Positions 50,620 through 62,600 of a stretch of 64,000 nt of DNA are shown in pieces. A model generated the notes under the pieces. The model was given only the letters and a program-made list of their open reading frames with translations. It had not been told where the DNA came from and did not search any database. Made by a program: the position numbers and the translations under genes. Origin of the DNA: Toxoplasma gondii ME49. Taxonomy: Eukaryota > Apicomplexa > Conoidasida > Eucoccidiorida > Sarcocystidae. How positions within the stretch are numbered: position 1 is the first letter of the stretch; each line of letters opens with the position of its first letter. Where the stretch lies: positions 4,106,522 to 4,170,521 of the forward strand of contig NC_031475.1 in the NCBI RefSeq assembly GCF_000006565.2, in the 5' to 3' direction.

Positions 50620-53600
50620 TCAGAAACCTTGAATATCGCAACAAGTAATGCGCGAATCGCCGCTCAGGGCCTTTGTGATTTTGTAGAACTTGTCGCAGAG
50701 ACCGTGTCTCGCAAGTTTCATCACAAATTGCTCATCGTGCGTGATCAGAATCAACTGAAAGCTGGCGCTCGTCCTTCGCGCCTCGACCAGCGCAGCCAGC
50801 GCCTTCGCCAAGCTCTGAGGGGGAAAGCAAACGCGAGCGCGCAAAAACGCGACATTTTTTTTCGACAAGGCAGATACAGAAAAGAAGGTCAAGAGGCAAA
50901 GCACCCTGCTGGGTCGATGCGTACCCGGAGACACAGAGGCTAAGGAAGCAAAGATGACTAGGCGACTCGCTCACCGGCCCCGAGAATGTTTTTTGTGAGA
51001 TTTGCCTTCTTAATTCAGACAGTTCTCATGAAGTAAAGAGACAAAGTGCCTTTGCATGCTGTCTAAAAACGAGTGGAGGCCTACTATGGTGAAGGCGCGG
51101 ATCCTGGGCAAGTGCAGGAAACCATCGCGTTCGTCGCTTCACGATACACATATCTTCACCTTTCTCGTGATTCTCTGTCTTCTCTTCTCTGCTTCCGTTC
51201 TTCGTTTTTCGTCTGTCCTTTGTTGCCGTCTCTGCCTTCTCCTTGTCCTCTGTGGTCTTCATGTCCGGGACTTCGTTTTTCGATGTTTCCTGCTTCCCCT
51301 TTCTTTGTGTTCTGCGTCTCTTTCTTGTCTTCTTTCGCTTGCTTTCCGTCTTGCTCGTCCTTTGTTTCTTCATCTCTGCTTCCAGTTTTGCTTCTCAGTT
51401 TCCTCCTCCTTCTTCCTCTCTCCTCCTTCCTCTCTCCTTCTTCCTTTCTCCTCCTTGCTTCTCTTCGCTGCTTCTCCCGGGCCGTATCTGCGACTCACTT
51501 CGCAGTTGAATCGATCCAGATTCGTTGTCGGTTCGTCGAGGGCAAGGACTCCACAGTGGACGCAGAACGTTTCGGCGAGAGCCAGTCGAATAATCAGCGA
51601 GGCGAGGATCTTCTGCCCTGCTGAACAGCGTCCACGCATGTCCAGCTCGACGCCTCCCTTGACCATCACCACTCTGTAGTTGTAGGAGCGCTGCCCAGCA
51701 GCTGGTGCAGAGGCGGAAGAAGAGGCGTTGCCGAAAAGAGAGGCGGGCGCTCCAGCCGTCTGCTCTTCGGTGTCGGATCGAACTGGCAGAGAGATGAAGG
51801 CAAGAAAGAAAAAAAACGCAGACTCGGGGACTGAGAGGAGACGAGAAGAACGCGCGCCGGACTACGCGGAAAGGAACGGAAACAACCACAGTCCAGAGAA
51901 GCGACGAGAGAACCGAGGAGACGCGCGACGAGAAGAAGCCGCCGAGGTGGAGGCACACGCGCTACGAAGGAAGAGAAGAAAGGAGACAGAAGCAGAGAGA
52001 GACTCGGAAGAAAACGAGTGCAAAAACTTAAGACAGAAAACGGCGGCGTCAGGAGAACAGCAGCAAAGCAAAGAGGGTCGCGACGGTCGCCGACGACAAC
52101 CTGTCAGAAGGCAGTGAACTTTGTATCCTTGGCCTCTTACAGAACGACTGCATGTCAGCTCTCAACTCCCTTGGTAGGATATCAATACGAGTCGCTAGGA
52201 ATGCTCATTCAGCGTCAGCCGTCAGTTGCTGGGCTCAGCGTTGCCGCTTCGGCAAAACGAGGAAGACAATGGGTGTATGCAGACTCGGTTCAAATACTCC
52301 CCTTGTCATGTCACATAAAAGGACGTTAGGCTCTTAAAAAAGCAGTACAACGCAGGCGCGTAACTTCACACAGATGGAGACACTACGACCTGGCTCGCGT
52401 TCTCGGCAGAAACGAAGCCGTCAGGAAGAGAAGTTCGGATGGCTGAAGCTCCAGCGGCCTCTGGCGTTGTCGTCTGTGGGTGCTTCACATGACATGACAT
52501 GCCCGAAAACTGAGAAAGCACAAACGAACTTCTGAAGCGCGGCGGGAGTCTCCAGTCTCCTGGCGCCGCGTCACACATCGACGCTGGAGAGGATTTCTCA
52601 CTTGCGATAAAATCAATGTCGTGCCCTGTGTACATTGTTTGCCACAATTCCTTCATCGTTGCATTGATTTCCTGCATCTACAGAAAATACAGAAACGAAC
52701 AGTCCCAGAGAAACAAAGAAGGCAACGTCTCCACCTTTGCTTTCCTTTGTTGAACGCCCTCGCACAAAACCTCAGACTTCTCTTTGTTCTCTCTGCTCTT
52801 GCACTGCGTTTGTTTCGGATCTCCGACGGCTTCAGCCAGCACAAATAACGCCCATGCCCCTGCGATGTCCTTTCTTGACTTCGCGCTTCTCTCTCGTTCC
52901 GCCTCTTTGTTCCTTCTTCTCTTTTCTCGACATCGCCTCTGGGCATCTGTCCACTTTGCTCTCTCTCTCCATGCTGAGGTTTTCCTTGGCGTCTGCAGCC
53001 TGACGCGACGGCAGAGTCTGTTGCATGATTACCTTCATGGAGTGATACTTCATCAAGGCCTTGTCCAGAGCGCGGTGATAGCGATCCAGATCCTTCGCGG
53101 CCATCGCCTCGATTTCTGCGTCCACAAGAGCTGAGGGCAAAAGCCGCAGAAGAGAACTGCGAACGATGGAGAGAAGGCAAGACTTCCTGAAACCAGAGAG
53201 CAAGTCGGAAGGAAGAGGAGAGTGCAGGGAAAAGAGACGAGCGTGAGGATGAAGAAAACAAGAGGCGACTGTGGGGGCGCAGACGAAAGACGGAGTCTAC
53301 AGGAAGACCTTCCTGGCTCCGTTTGAAGGCTTCGAGTTCAGAGTTGGTTTCTCCTGTGTTCTGTCGCCCTGTCTCACCCTCACCAGTTCTGTCTTTTCCT
53401 CGTCGAAACATGACACAGCAACTCTTGTCTCTCTGTTCCGGTCCTTCTCGTCCACTTACCGCTTCTGTACTTTTCCTCCACATCGTTGTAAACGGCAGAC
53501 CCTGCGAGTTCCTTCTCGATCTCTTTAACGCGTTCTCGCCGTGTCACCAAACTCCCCTCCAGTCGAGCTTTCTTCTCCTTCTCTGCCTCACACTTCCTCC

Positions 53601-56600
53601 TCAACTCTCTCAGCTCACGCTCCAGACCACCGCCTTCTTCTCCGTCCTCTGTTCCTTCTTCTCGCTCTTCGTCTTCTCCGTCTCGGCCGCTGGCACCTGT
53701 GAAGCGTCGCCTGCGGCCGTCTCGCAGTTGCTGGGCGAGGGCGTCGATCTTCTTCTTCTCCTGCTCGAGTTCGTTTTCTCTGTGGAGGAGCGCAACCTTG
53801 TTTTTCACGATTGTGAGGAATCTCTGGCCCCGCGCGCAAGCTTTCTGCTGCTCTTCGTTCGCCTTCTTCATGCGCGAAATGTCGGCATTCACTTCCTCCC
53901 GCTTCGCCTGCAAACGGCCGAGCTCTGCAGCCAGCGTCGACTTTTTCTCCCGGATTTCTCGCAGAGCCGCCTCCGCTTGCCGAACTGCATGCGTCGCCTC
54001 GCCGAGTCGGTGCTGCTGTCTGAAAGAGACATTCAGAAAAAAAACGCGAAAAAAAGAGAGCTCTTGCACATGCGACGGGCAGACAGAAAAACCAGTGGAG
54101 AGGAGTGAAACGCGGCGCAGTCGCCGAAAAAACACTGACGAAAAAAAGACATTTCCGTCTGCTGCCGCTTGCCTAAGTCTTTGGTGTTTGCCCTAAACGA
54201 ACAAGATGTTCATCGCTTTCCTCTCTCGGCTGCTGAGGGTCCTGATCGTATTTGCAGGGGACAAGAGACCTTCCTCCGACCTCTGTCCTAGCGAGTTCTT
54301 CAGTCTCCTCGTCTCAAACTTCCAACAGAGAAGGCAGTCCACTCTTCTTCTCTCTCCCTCCCTGGATGTATTATTTGATCAAAGGCGACCAAAAGGCTCC
54401 TTCGACTTCGACTTCACCTCACTCGCTGAGTTCTTCGACAGAAGCGTCCACAGCGCGGAGGGTGTCTCCGCGCCGCTGCTCTTCCCTCCGGAGTTGTTCG
54501 TTTTTTTCCTGCAAACGCCGCTCGAGGCTGGCCAGCTCGCGTCTCTGCGTCGGCAGCTCGCGTTCTCTATAAACAAGGCGCAGAGGCAAGCAGCAGAGGA
54601 AACGTACTGCTCCGTCAACACCAGGGGAACTGCATGAACTGCTGATCGCCTCGGAAGAACGCAGCCGCGCCTTCGAGTACACCTCAACGCAGTTGAAAGT
54701 CATCCAACTGCCCGAATGAAGCTACACCGACTCGCAGTTGGTGGACGTCCACAACTTCGCAGAGACGATCAATCACCGGTCTCCAGATCCACCGAAAACA
54801 GTCCAAAGGTGACACAAAACGTCTACCGGTCCGCGTTCGCTCGCACCCCTAGGAGATCCATCCCTGATGGCGAAACCTTTCACCTTCATGTTTCTTCTTC
54901 ATCGTTCCAGTACACCTTTGGAAACGCAGGCGTCAGACCCGCGGTGGCATTTGCAACGCACTTGGCCTGCATGGCGTCGACCGTTTTGGAGATTTGATGC
55001 TCGAGACTCTCCAGTTCTTCTTCTTCGCGCCGCAGATCCTCCCGTCGCCTCCTCAGCTCCTCTTTCCGCTGCTGCTGGACGAAGCGCTGACGAACAGCCT
55101 CGTTCAAACGCGCCTGCGTAGCGTCGCGGAGGGTGTAGAGCTGCAGAGAGCCAGGGAAGAGGGCAGAAAGATCACAGCAGCTTGCAGATGCAGCAAAAGG
55201 AGGAAGGACGCACTCCGCGCAGAGTTTCAGGGAGAAGCGGTGGCAGGTCATGAAACAAATTGGATGCGTCGCTTCAAGAGACAGTGAACGCCACCGAAGC
55301 TACAGGCTTTACCGGAGACAAGACGCGAACCATGTCAGAGAGAAAGGTACTCATCGGGAGAGAAGGAGGTTCGTGAAAGCGACGGCAGGGCGGAAGCTGA
55401 GATGCGGCATGGTGCAGAAAGACGCGAGATTCGACTGATAGTGCCAGGCCTTCGCTGACCTTTGACTGTTCCTCATCGCATGCCTCAAACTCCTTCGTGA
55501 TGCTCTGCAAATCCAACGGACTGCCTGTCTCGTCTATGGCCTCGAAACCCGCGTCGCCAGCGGCCGCGGCAACCGCCGCACGCAGCTGCGCCTCCTTCAT
55601 CTCCAGCTCTCCTCTGAAAAAACAAGAAAGGCGCGCTTTGTGTCGGTGGACGGAGGTAGGCGACAAAGCGAGGAGAAAGGAAGAGAAGAAGACGGAGAGG
55701 AAGCAAGCGAACACAGGAGAGAGAAGTCGAGGGGGAAGCCCCGATAGAGAAATCCGAAAACGAAGGCGAGGCGCGTCGATCGATCGCCGACGTACTTCAA
55801 CTGACGACAAAAGACGACCGTTGAGGGCAGGGACTCGCAGACAGATCAACAGCGACGGTTCAGAGAAATTGGCAGGTCCTGAAGATGAGGAGCAAGGGAG
55901 AGTCCGGTTGTCATCTCTCTTGCACCTTCGACAAAAGACGATTGACGAAAAAAAAGTGGAAGGACAGCGGCGCGTACGACGTAAAGGCAGGCAGAGCCGA
56001 GAACGCAAAGAAGCGGTTGAGCCGGCATCGAACAAACGTTCTGTCGTTGTGTGCCTCGCCTTTCTCTGCGTCTTCCACCCTTCCCTTCTGGGCGTTGATC
56101 GTGGACTGGATCGTCGTCTGCACCTCTTTGCGTTGCATGCACTTTTGCGACAGACAGGCAAACCGAGAAACACAAGACGAAGCGCGTATTGTTGTTTTCA
56201 ACCTCTTCCTCTCACCTTGCTTTCTGTCTGCCGACAGTCTTCACCTCGCGAAGGCTCTCTGAGGCATCAACAAGCTTTTTGATCTTCTCCTCCCTGCGCT
56301 CGGCCTCTTCGGCGCGCCGCGCGGCGGCCTGAACTTGGCCTTTCAGGTGGTGTAGATTCTACAGAACGCAGAAAGGAGCAAAACGAATCCACAGAGGAGA
56401 GGCAAAGCGGCGCTGAACAGACAACCCCGCAGAATCCTCACAGGAACTCGAAACAGAGAGAAACAGTGAAACGGACCGGTCGGGCTCTCTACGCGTATAC
56501 GCATGCATACGTACTTATATGGATGGTTGCACAGAGGTGTACCGATGTATATATATATATATATATATATATACATAAAAATACACGTATATTATGTATG

Positions 56601-59600
56601 TTAGGTATGAATGGATCATTTTGCATGCATGCCTGTGTCGGATAGCCGATCAATGCAAAATTGGTTTTTCAACTGTTCTACAGCTGTGCCAGCATCGAAG
56701 GCGAAAACGCGCAACCTGTATCTGCGAAAACATCGTTTTTATTTTGCTTCCGCTCTCTTGAAAGGCGCATCCACCAAACGCAAGTGGGCGCGTCTCTAAA
56801 AGGGAAAACATCCACAAATACAGCCCACATTTAGATATACCCCCACAATTATACATGAATATAATTACAGATATATGCGTGTACACACGCATACGCATAT
56901 GCACATACATAGCAATACAGATACACCGTTATACGTACAAGTATACAGAAACCACATTGTTTTGTGGATGAAGAAGAGATCGAGGACGCAGACAGTGTTT
57001 CGTCGACTAGATGGCGCGCGGATTTCCAAGCAAGGCGGAATCATGACTTGCCTGTGTCGCACCATTTCAGACGGTTCTTTGAACAACATGAAACTCAGAA
57101 AAACGCGGATGAAGGCGACTCGGGGAATTTCGCGTCCTTCTTCGTCCTCGGTTTCCTCGCATCGTTACCTGGCGCAGGGTCTGAAGAAAAGTCGTTTTCT
57201 GAGCGATTTCCTCTTTCTGCTTCGCCAGCGTCGCCATCAAAAGCCGCTCTTCTTGCAAGGCGTCGAGCTGTTTCTGGATTTCCCTTTGGCGCGTCTCGGC
57301 GTCGCGAACTTGTTGCGGCAGCGCCTGAGGGTGCATGCACAGACCGAGAGAGGTGACTCATGTGGACGAGAAGACGAAACGTCGAAGGGAGATGAAAGAA
57401 AGAAAACCGCTCACTCCGTGCAGAGACGCGGAGGTGGAAAGAGGTCCGGATAGCCAGCGCGCGTGGACGACACCTAGAGAGACGTACGAAAGGCGAAAGG
57501 AGTTTAAAAGGGTGAGGCTTCAACCTTTTCAGTTTTACGCAGGCGCGGGAGTCACACGATGCGCGAAGAAAATGAAAAACCTGGGCAGGTCTCTCTTAAG
57601 AAACAACGTTTAACTCTCTGTGTGAACCTGCGGACATAGAAGTCTCCTCATATCAGATCCGTCACACATACACACAAGGCTCTCTTGCTACGGAAGCGAA
57701 ACAGACCACTGTGCCTCTCGCTATTCCGTGGTGCCCTCACTTCTACGTACACACCAACGCATACACATTTACAAACATACAAACATACATATATATATAT
57801 ATATATACTTATACATATATATATATATATATATATATGAGTATATATAAATACGTTACTCTATATATTGTATACATGCATGAATATATATATATATATA
57901 AACGGCATGGGGGCGTCCGAGAGGAGGGGCAAGAGTTTTCGGTTCCAAGTTGGAGGTCAACTCAACGTTGGAGAGGCTTCAGGAACTGTACAAGAAGTTT
58001 CTGAAGCGTATCTACACGGAAGAATGCGCCTGCAGGAATTTGGAATGAAGGATCACCGAGAAAGTGGGTATGCCCGGAACAGTCTGAGGGCGTTTCGATT
58101 GCGCAAGTTTTTTTTTCTGCATGCGTCCATGAGATGATTTACGCATGCGTGCAGGTGGGAACCGAAGCGTCGCTGAGGCGTCTCACTCAGGCAACCAAGG
58201 CTTCAGCTGAGGAGCGGCTACGCAACATGCGGCGCGTAGAAAGACGCTTCGTCCATCCTAGGATTCACTTGTTCCGCGTCACAAATCGGACGCCAAGTGC
58301 AGCAAAAGAAGAGAACTCTGTGCACTTTGTCTCTTTTCCAAGAGGCAGGCAGCAGCGGAGGCGACCCATACACGAGGCGAGTTTTGCGTTTCTCCATGAG
58401 ATTCAGATCGTTTTTTCCTAGTGACCTTCGTTGACCTTCGTTGTGTGAACGCAACTGGAGTTGAGTTTCTCTCTACAAAAGCCGCCATTTTGCGCTCGGT
58501 TGACACGACAGATCTTTTGGATCCCGTGAGCAGAGACCCTCCCGATCGACGCCAGGAGCTGAACTCACATCGCAGTCAGTGCTCCCTCAGACAGGTTGTG
58601 AAGGAGATCCTGTCCGGACTGTGTTTCTCGACTGGGTCGTTTTTCTGTGGGGGAATCCTCGCTTCAGAGGTGCCAGGGAGCGTCTGTGGGAGGCTACGTT
58701 TCTTTCCAGGAGCCAGCAGATCCACGCGTTTGAACGTGAGAAAGCATGTCCAAGCGTCTGTGCACACTGGAGAGCGTCGAGGTGAACCTCCGTTTTCCGA
58801 ACTCGCTGAGTTTGAAGGACTGGAGCTCAGCGTTTCGATCTTCTTGAGCGGCTGCTGGGTGCACAGAGTGAGGAGGATCGGGTGGGTCTCTGTGTCTCAC
58901 CTGCAGGCGTTGCTCGATTTCGTTCATCGTTTTCTCCAACTCGTCTCGCGTGAGGAACACCCGTCTGCACAGAGCGCATGCAGACGCTTCTTCGCTCTCC
59001 TTCGCGAGCTGGCGGAGCCAGCCGTGAGGCACTAAGCAGTCCAGGCGGTTGGTGCCGCCAGCTTCCGAGATGGCGTAGAGAGCCGCCCAGTGCCCGGCCT
59101 CTCTCTTCAGCGTGTCATCTTCGCGCGCAACGTCGGCCTCGGCTCTGCTTCGCCTCCCTTCCTCGTAGATCTCCAGAAGCGCGCGAGCGTCTGCACAGAG
59201 AGCGTCTTCCTCCGGACGCACATCCCCCGATCCAGACGAAGAGACAGCAGACGCAGAAGAAGGAGAGAGAGAAGAAGACGTGGACGCCGACGGAACGAGG
59301 CGACGCGACGGATCGCGTCCCCACTCGCGTTCCCTCCGAACGGTCTCCTTCAAAAGGAGACCAAGGTGGGGTGGCCAAGCGGAGCTCCGCGCGGGGCGCT
59401 CCTCGCTCGCGTCTCCTTGGCGACCAGAGGCAGAAGCGACAGGAGCCGCAGGCGACGGAGACGAATCTGGAGGGGAACTGGCAGGAGACGAAGACTGAGC
59501 AGAGAACGACTGTGACGAGAAGGACGCCGCGCGAAGGAGGTTATGGCAAAAAGGGAGAAGCAACGCACGCAGAGACGAAGCCCCGAGTTCCGCTTGGCCT

Positions 59601-62600
59601 CTGCAGCTGTTCAGCGACGCGGAGACAGTCCGGTGGTGCTCGCGCGCCTTCTCCGCTTCCTTGCGAGATGCCGCAGACGCCACCAGAGTCGCTGCATGCA
59701 GACGACAAGCGGAAGAGAAAAGGTTGAAAGACAGGTGAAAAAGAGAAAGAGCGAAGGATACACAGGAGACAGAAGTTCGACAGAGACGCGACACACGGGA
59801 AGCTCAAGTAGAAACAGCAACGAGTGCGTCTTCGCCACAGGTAAGAGACAGTCTGGAAATAACGCGAGGCAACAGAGGCATCTATCTCCGAAATAAGGGA
59901 GACCTTCTCCACAGAGATGTCCCTCTGTCTCCAGCAGCGACGTCAAGATCTGCTTGAACGCGTCGCCGCCGGAAACATGAATTCGACGACTTCTCTTGGT
60001 CTTGAACGTGTACAGGATCACCGTCGCCGCGTTGAAGAACTTGTGCATTGCCTGCCTCCCCCTCCGGTTGTCGTTCTCGCGCCTCACCTGCCTCCTCAAA
60101 GGTGCCTCCGAAGTGCAGCAAAGGACTGTCTTCTGTCTCGAGGTCGTCTCTGACCTCTTGAAAATCCTGAAGGAACTTTGCTTCCTTCTCCGTGATCTCC
60201 TTCTCCAAGTCGTGTATGCGCTGCCTGGCCAGCTGCAACTGCATCTGTCGCTCTTTCTGCTCCTCGGCAACGCGCCGCCGACGCTCCAGCAGCCTGCGCC
60301 GTCCGCGGAGCTTCTGCAGGTCTTCGTCAGCTCGTTTTAGCGCCGCTTCCATCTCTGAACGAAACAAAGAGAGCTGGAGACTTGCCTGAAGTGACGAAAG
60401 CACAGCTGAGGCGATGCAGGCGCTACACAGGCCCAAGAGGAGTTGTCAACGCTGGCTGCGCGAGAGACACCCCAGAGCAGTCGTTGATGCCGCATGCAGT
60501 GTCTTCACTGCGTGAGGTCTGGAAAAAAACTTCCGGTTCTTCTCCTTCTTCTTTGAGACCGCTCGACAGATCTGAAGCACCTACGCTTTCTTTCGCCACT
60601 GTTCCTTCCTCTTTCGCGAGTGTGTTTGAGACAGCGTCGACGCTCTCAGAATGAAGGTCTCTAAAATCCACGGTGAAGGCTCAACTCCTTCAGAACGTGG
60701 ACAACCATCGTTTTTTTCCCCGATTCTCCATTGTGAATGGACAGTGCATGGACTCTGCTGCTTTCGAGAACTGTCTAATCTGACCTGCACGAGTCGGGGA
60801 AAGCTCTCGTGTCTTACCGCTGATCTTCGCTGCACAAGTCTGGCTGCCTGCCTCTTCCTCGCGGCGCTGACGTTCCTCTTCTTCCGCGACACCGCGGATG
60901 TCTCTCTCCAGTTCTTCCTTTTTTCGACGCCGCGCCTTTCGATCTTGGAGACTCGCGAGCTCCTCGCGCCAGCGCTGCATGCAGTCGTCGCCCGCACCGA
61001 CGACTGCATGCAGCGAAGAGCAGGCCTCCTGCGTGGAACGAGAAGAAGCAGAAAGGATGAAGGAGCGAGCGGAGGAAGCAAACGAAGGGAGCATGCAAGA
61101 GGAAGGGAAGAAGAGAGGCGAAGAAGAGAGAGGGAAGAAGACGACTGAAAAAACGAAGATGCAGACACGAGGGAAGAAGGCAAAGGCTACGAAGAATTCG
61201 AGTAGACACCAGCAAAACCGACATGCGACTCAAGCGAAGCGAAACGCGCCTGTCGATGAATGTGAAGTATACGGTTTATCTCCTATGGCTCTGCATAACG
61301 TATACATGCGAAGAAGAACACCAGCAAACAGCAGACAGGCGAAGACATGCGGGAGCCCTCTAAGCAGCAATCACAGACGAAGCTGCTTTCGTAAGCGATA
61401 ACAAACAAAAATCTACGAAGAACAGAAAAGCCGCTCTCGTGACCTCCACTTTGGCTTTCTACGCCGCGCGCCTCCCCCTTCTATGCCTCGGCATCTTCTG
61501 GTCTCCTCCCGTCTTCTGCGGTTTCCTGTCTCTCTCCCTTTCCGGACTCTGTGCCCTCTCCAGTTAGAGAAGGACTCCGCACTGACGGATGCGAGACTCG
61601 CGCAGCATAGCTGAAGCGAAGAACCTTCATTTCTTCCTAAAAATGCAGACGGCCGAACAGACTGCGTCTCGACGTTTCATACCTTCAATTTTTACACCGC
61701 AGATCAAACGAATGCAAGCCAGTGGACCCACTGAAGGAACTGCGATCCTCACCTGCAGCTGGCGAGCCTCCAGTTTCAGGACCTCAGTGACTCGCATCGC
61801 GTCTCGCCCCTGCACCTCCTTTTCGTTCTGCAGTTTCATCATTTGCGTTTCGACGTCTTCCAAGATCTCTCGATCTGACCGAGAAGCGAAACGCTGAAAC
61901 GTCTGTGCAGACAGGGCAGGTACGCATATCGAGACAGACGCACTCCAGTCCTTCATCGAACTCTCCAATTTCCAGAGCGGCGCGTGCATGCGGTCAGTGC
62001 TCCGCCCTCTCTAGAGACGTTTCCGCTGCCTGAAGTTCACACCGGTGACTCTCTTCGTCTCTGCCCTCCAGCCGTGTGTGAGCTTGCGCTTTGACAAAAA
62101 AAATCTTCTCTGTGAACCCCGAGAACGTTTCGGCATGCAGTTCTTACCTCCTCCTCTTCGTCGTCATGTTCCTGAGGGTGACAGTCGGCTCTCAAAACTT
62201 TGAACAGTTTTTCCAGGATTCGTCTTCGCTCTTTCGCAGCGCCGTTTCGCCGCTCTTCTGCGCGAATGGCTTCGGCCGTTCTGTCCTGCTCTGCATGCAG
62301 ACGCTCCGTTAGGGCAGAACTCTCGTTCTCTCTCGCCTGCAGTTCTCCCTCCAACGCCGCTAGTCGGTCTTTCTTCGCCTGACAGGAAAGGACGAGAAGC
62401 GGAGAACAAGCGAAAAAAAAACTCGAATACAGAGGCAGAACAACGAACGACGACCAGCGGATGCGCGGCGAACACCGCAAGGAGCAGGAAGCGAGAAAAA
62501 AAGAGGAAAAAAAGAGGAGGAGAAGACGAAGGGGAAAAGGGGGAGGCGGAGCACGAGGAAGCGGAAGAAGAGGAAGAAGAGGAAGAAAAAACAGAGGAAG

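Noticed and set aside
59363..59380. tRNA A-box-like GGTGGCCAAGCGG
   Set aside because: Inside a RAD50 coding exon, with no matching B-box or cloverleaf around it.
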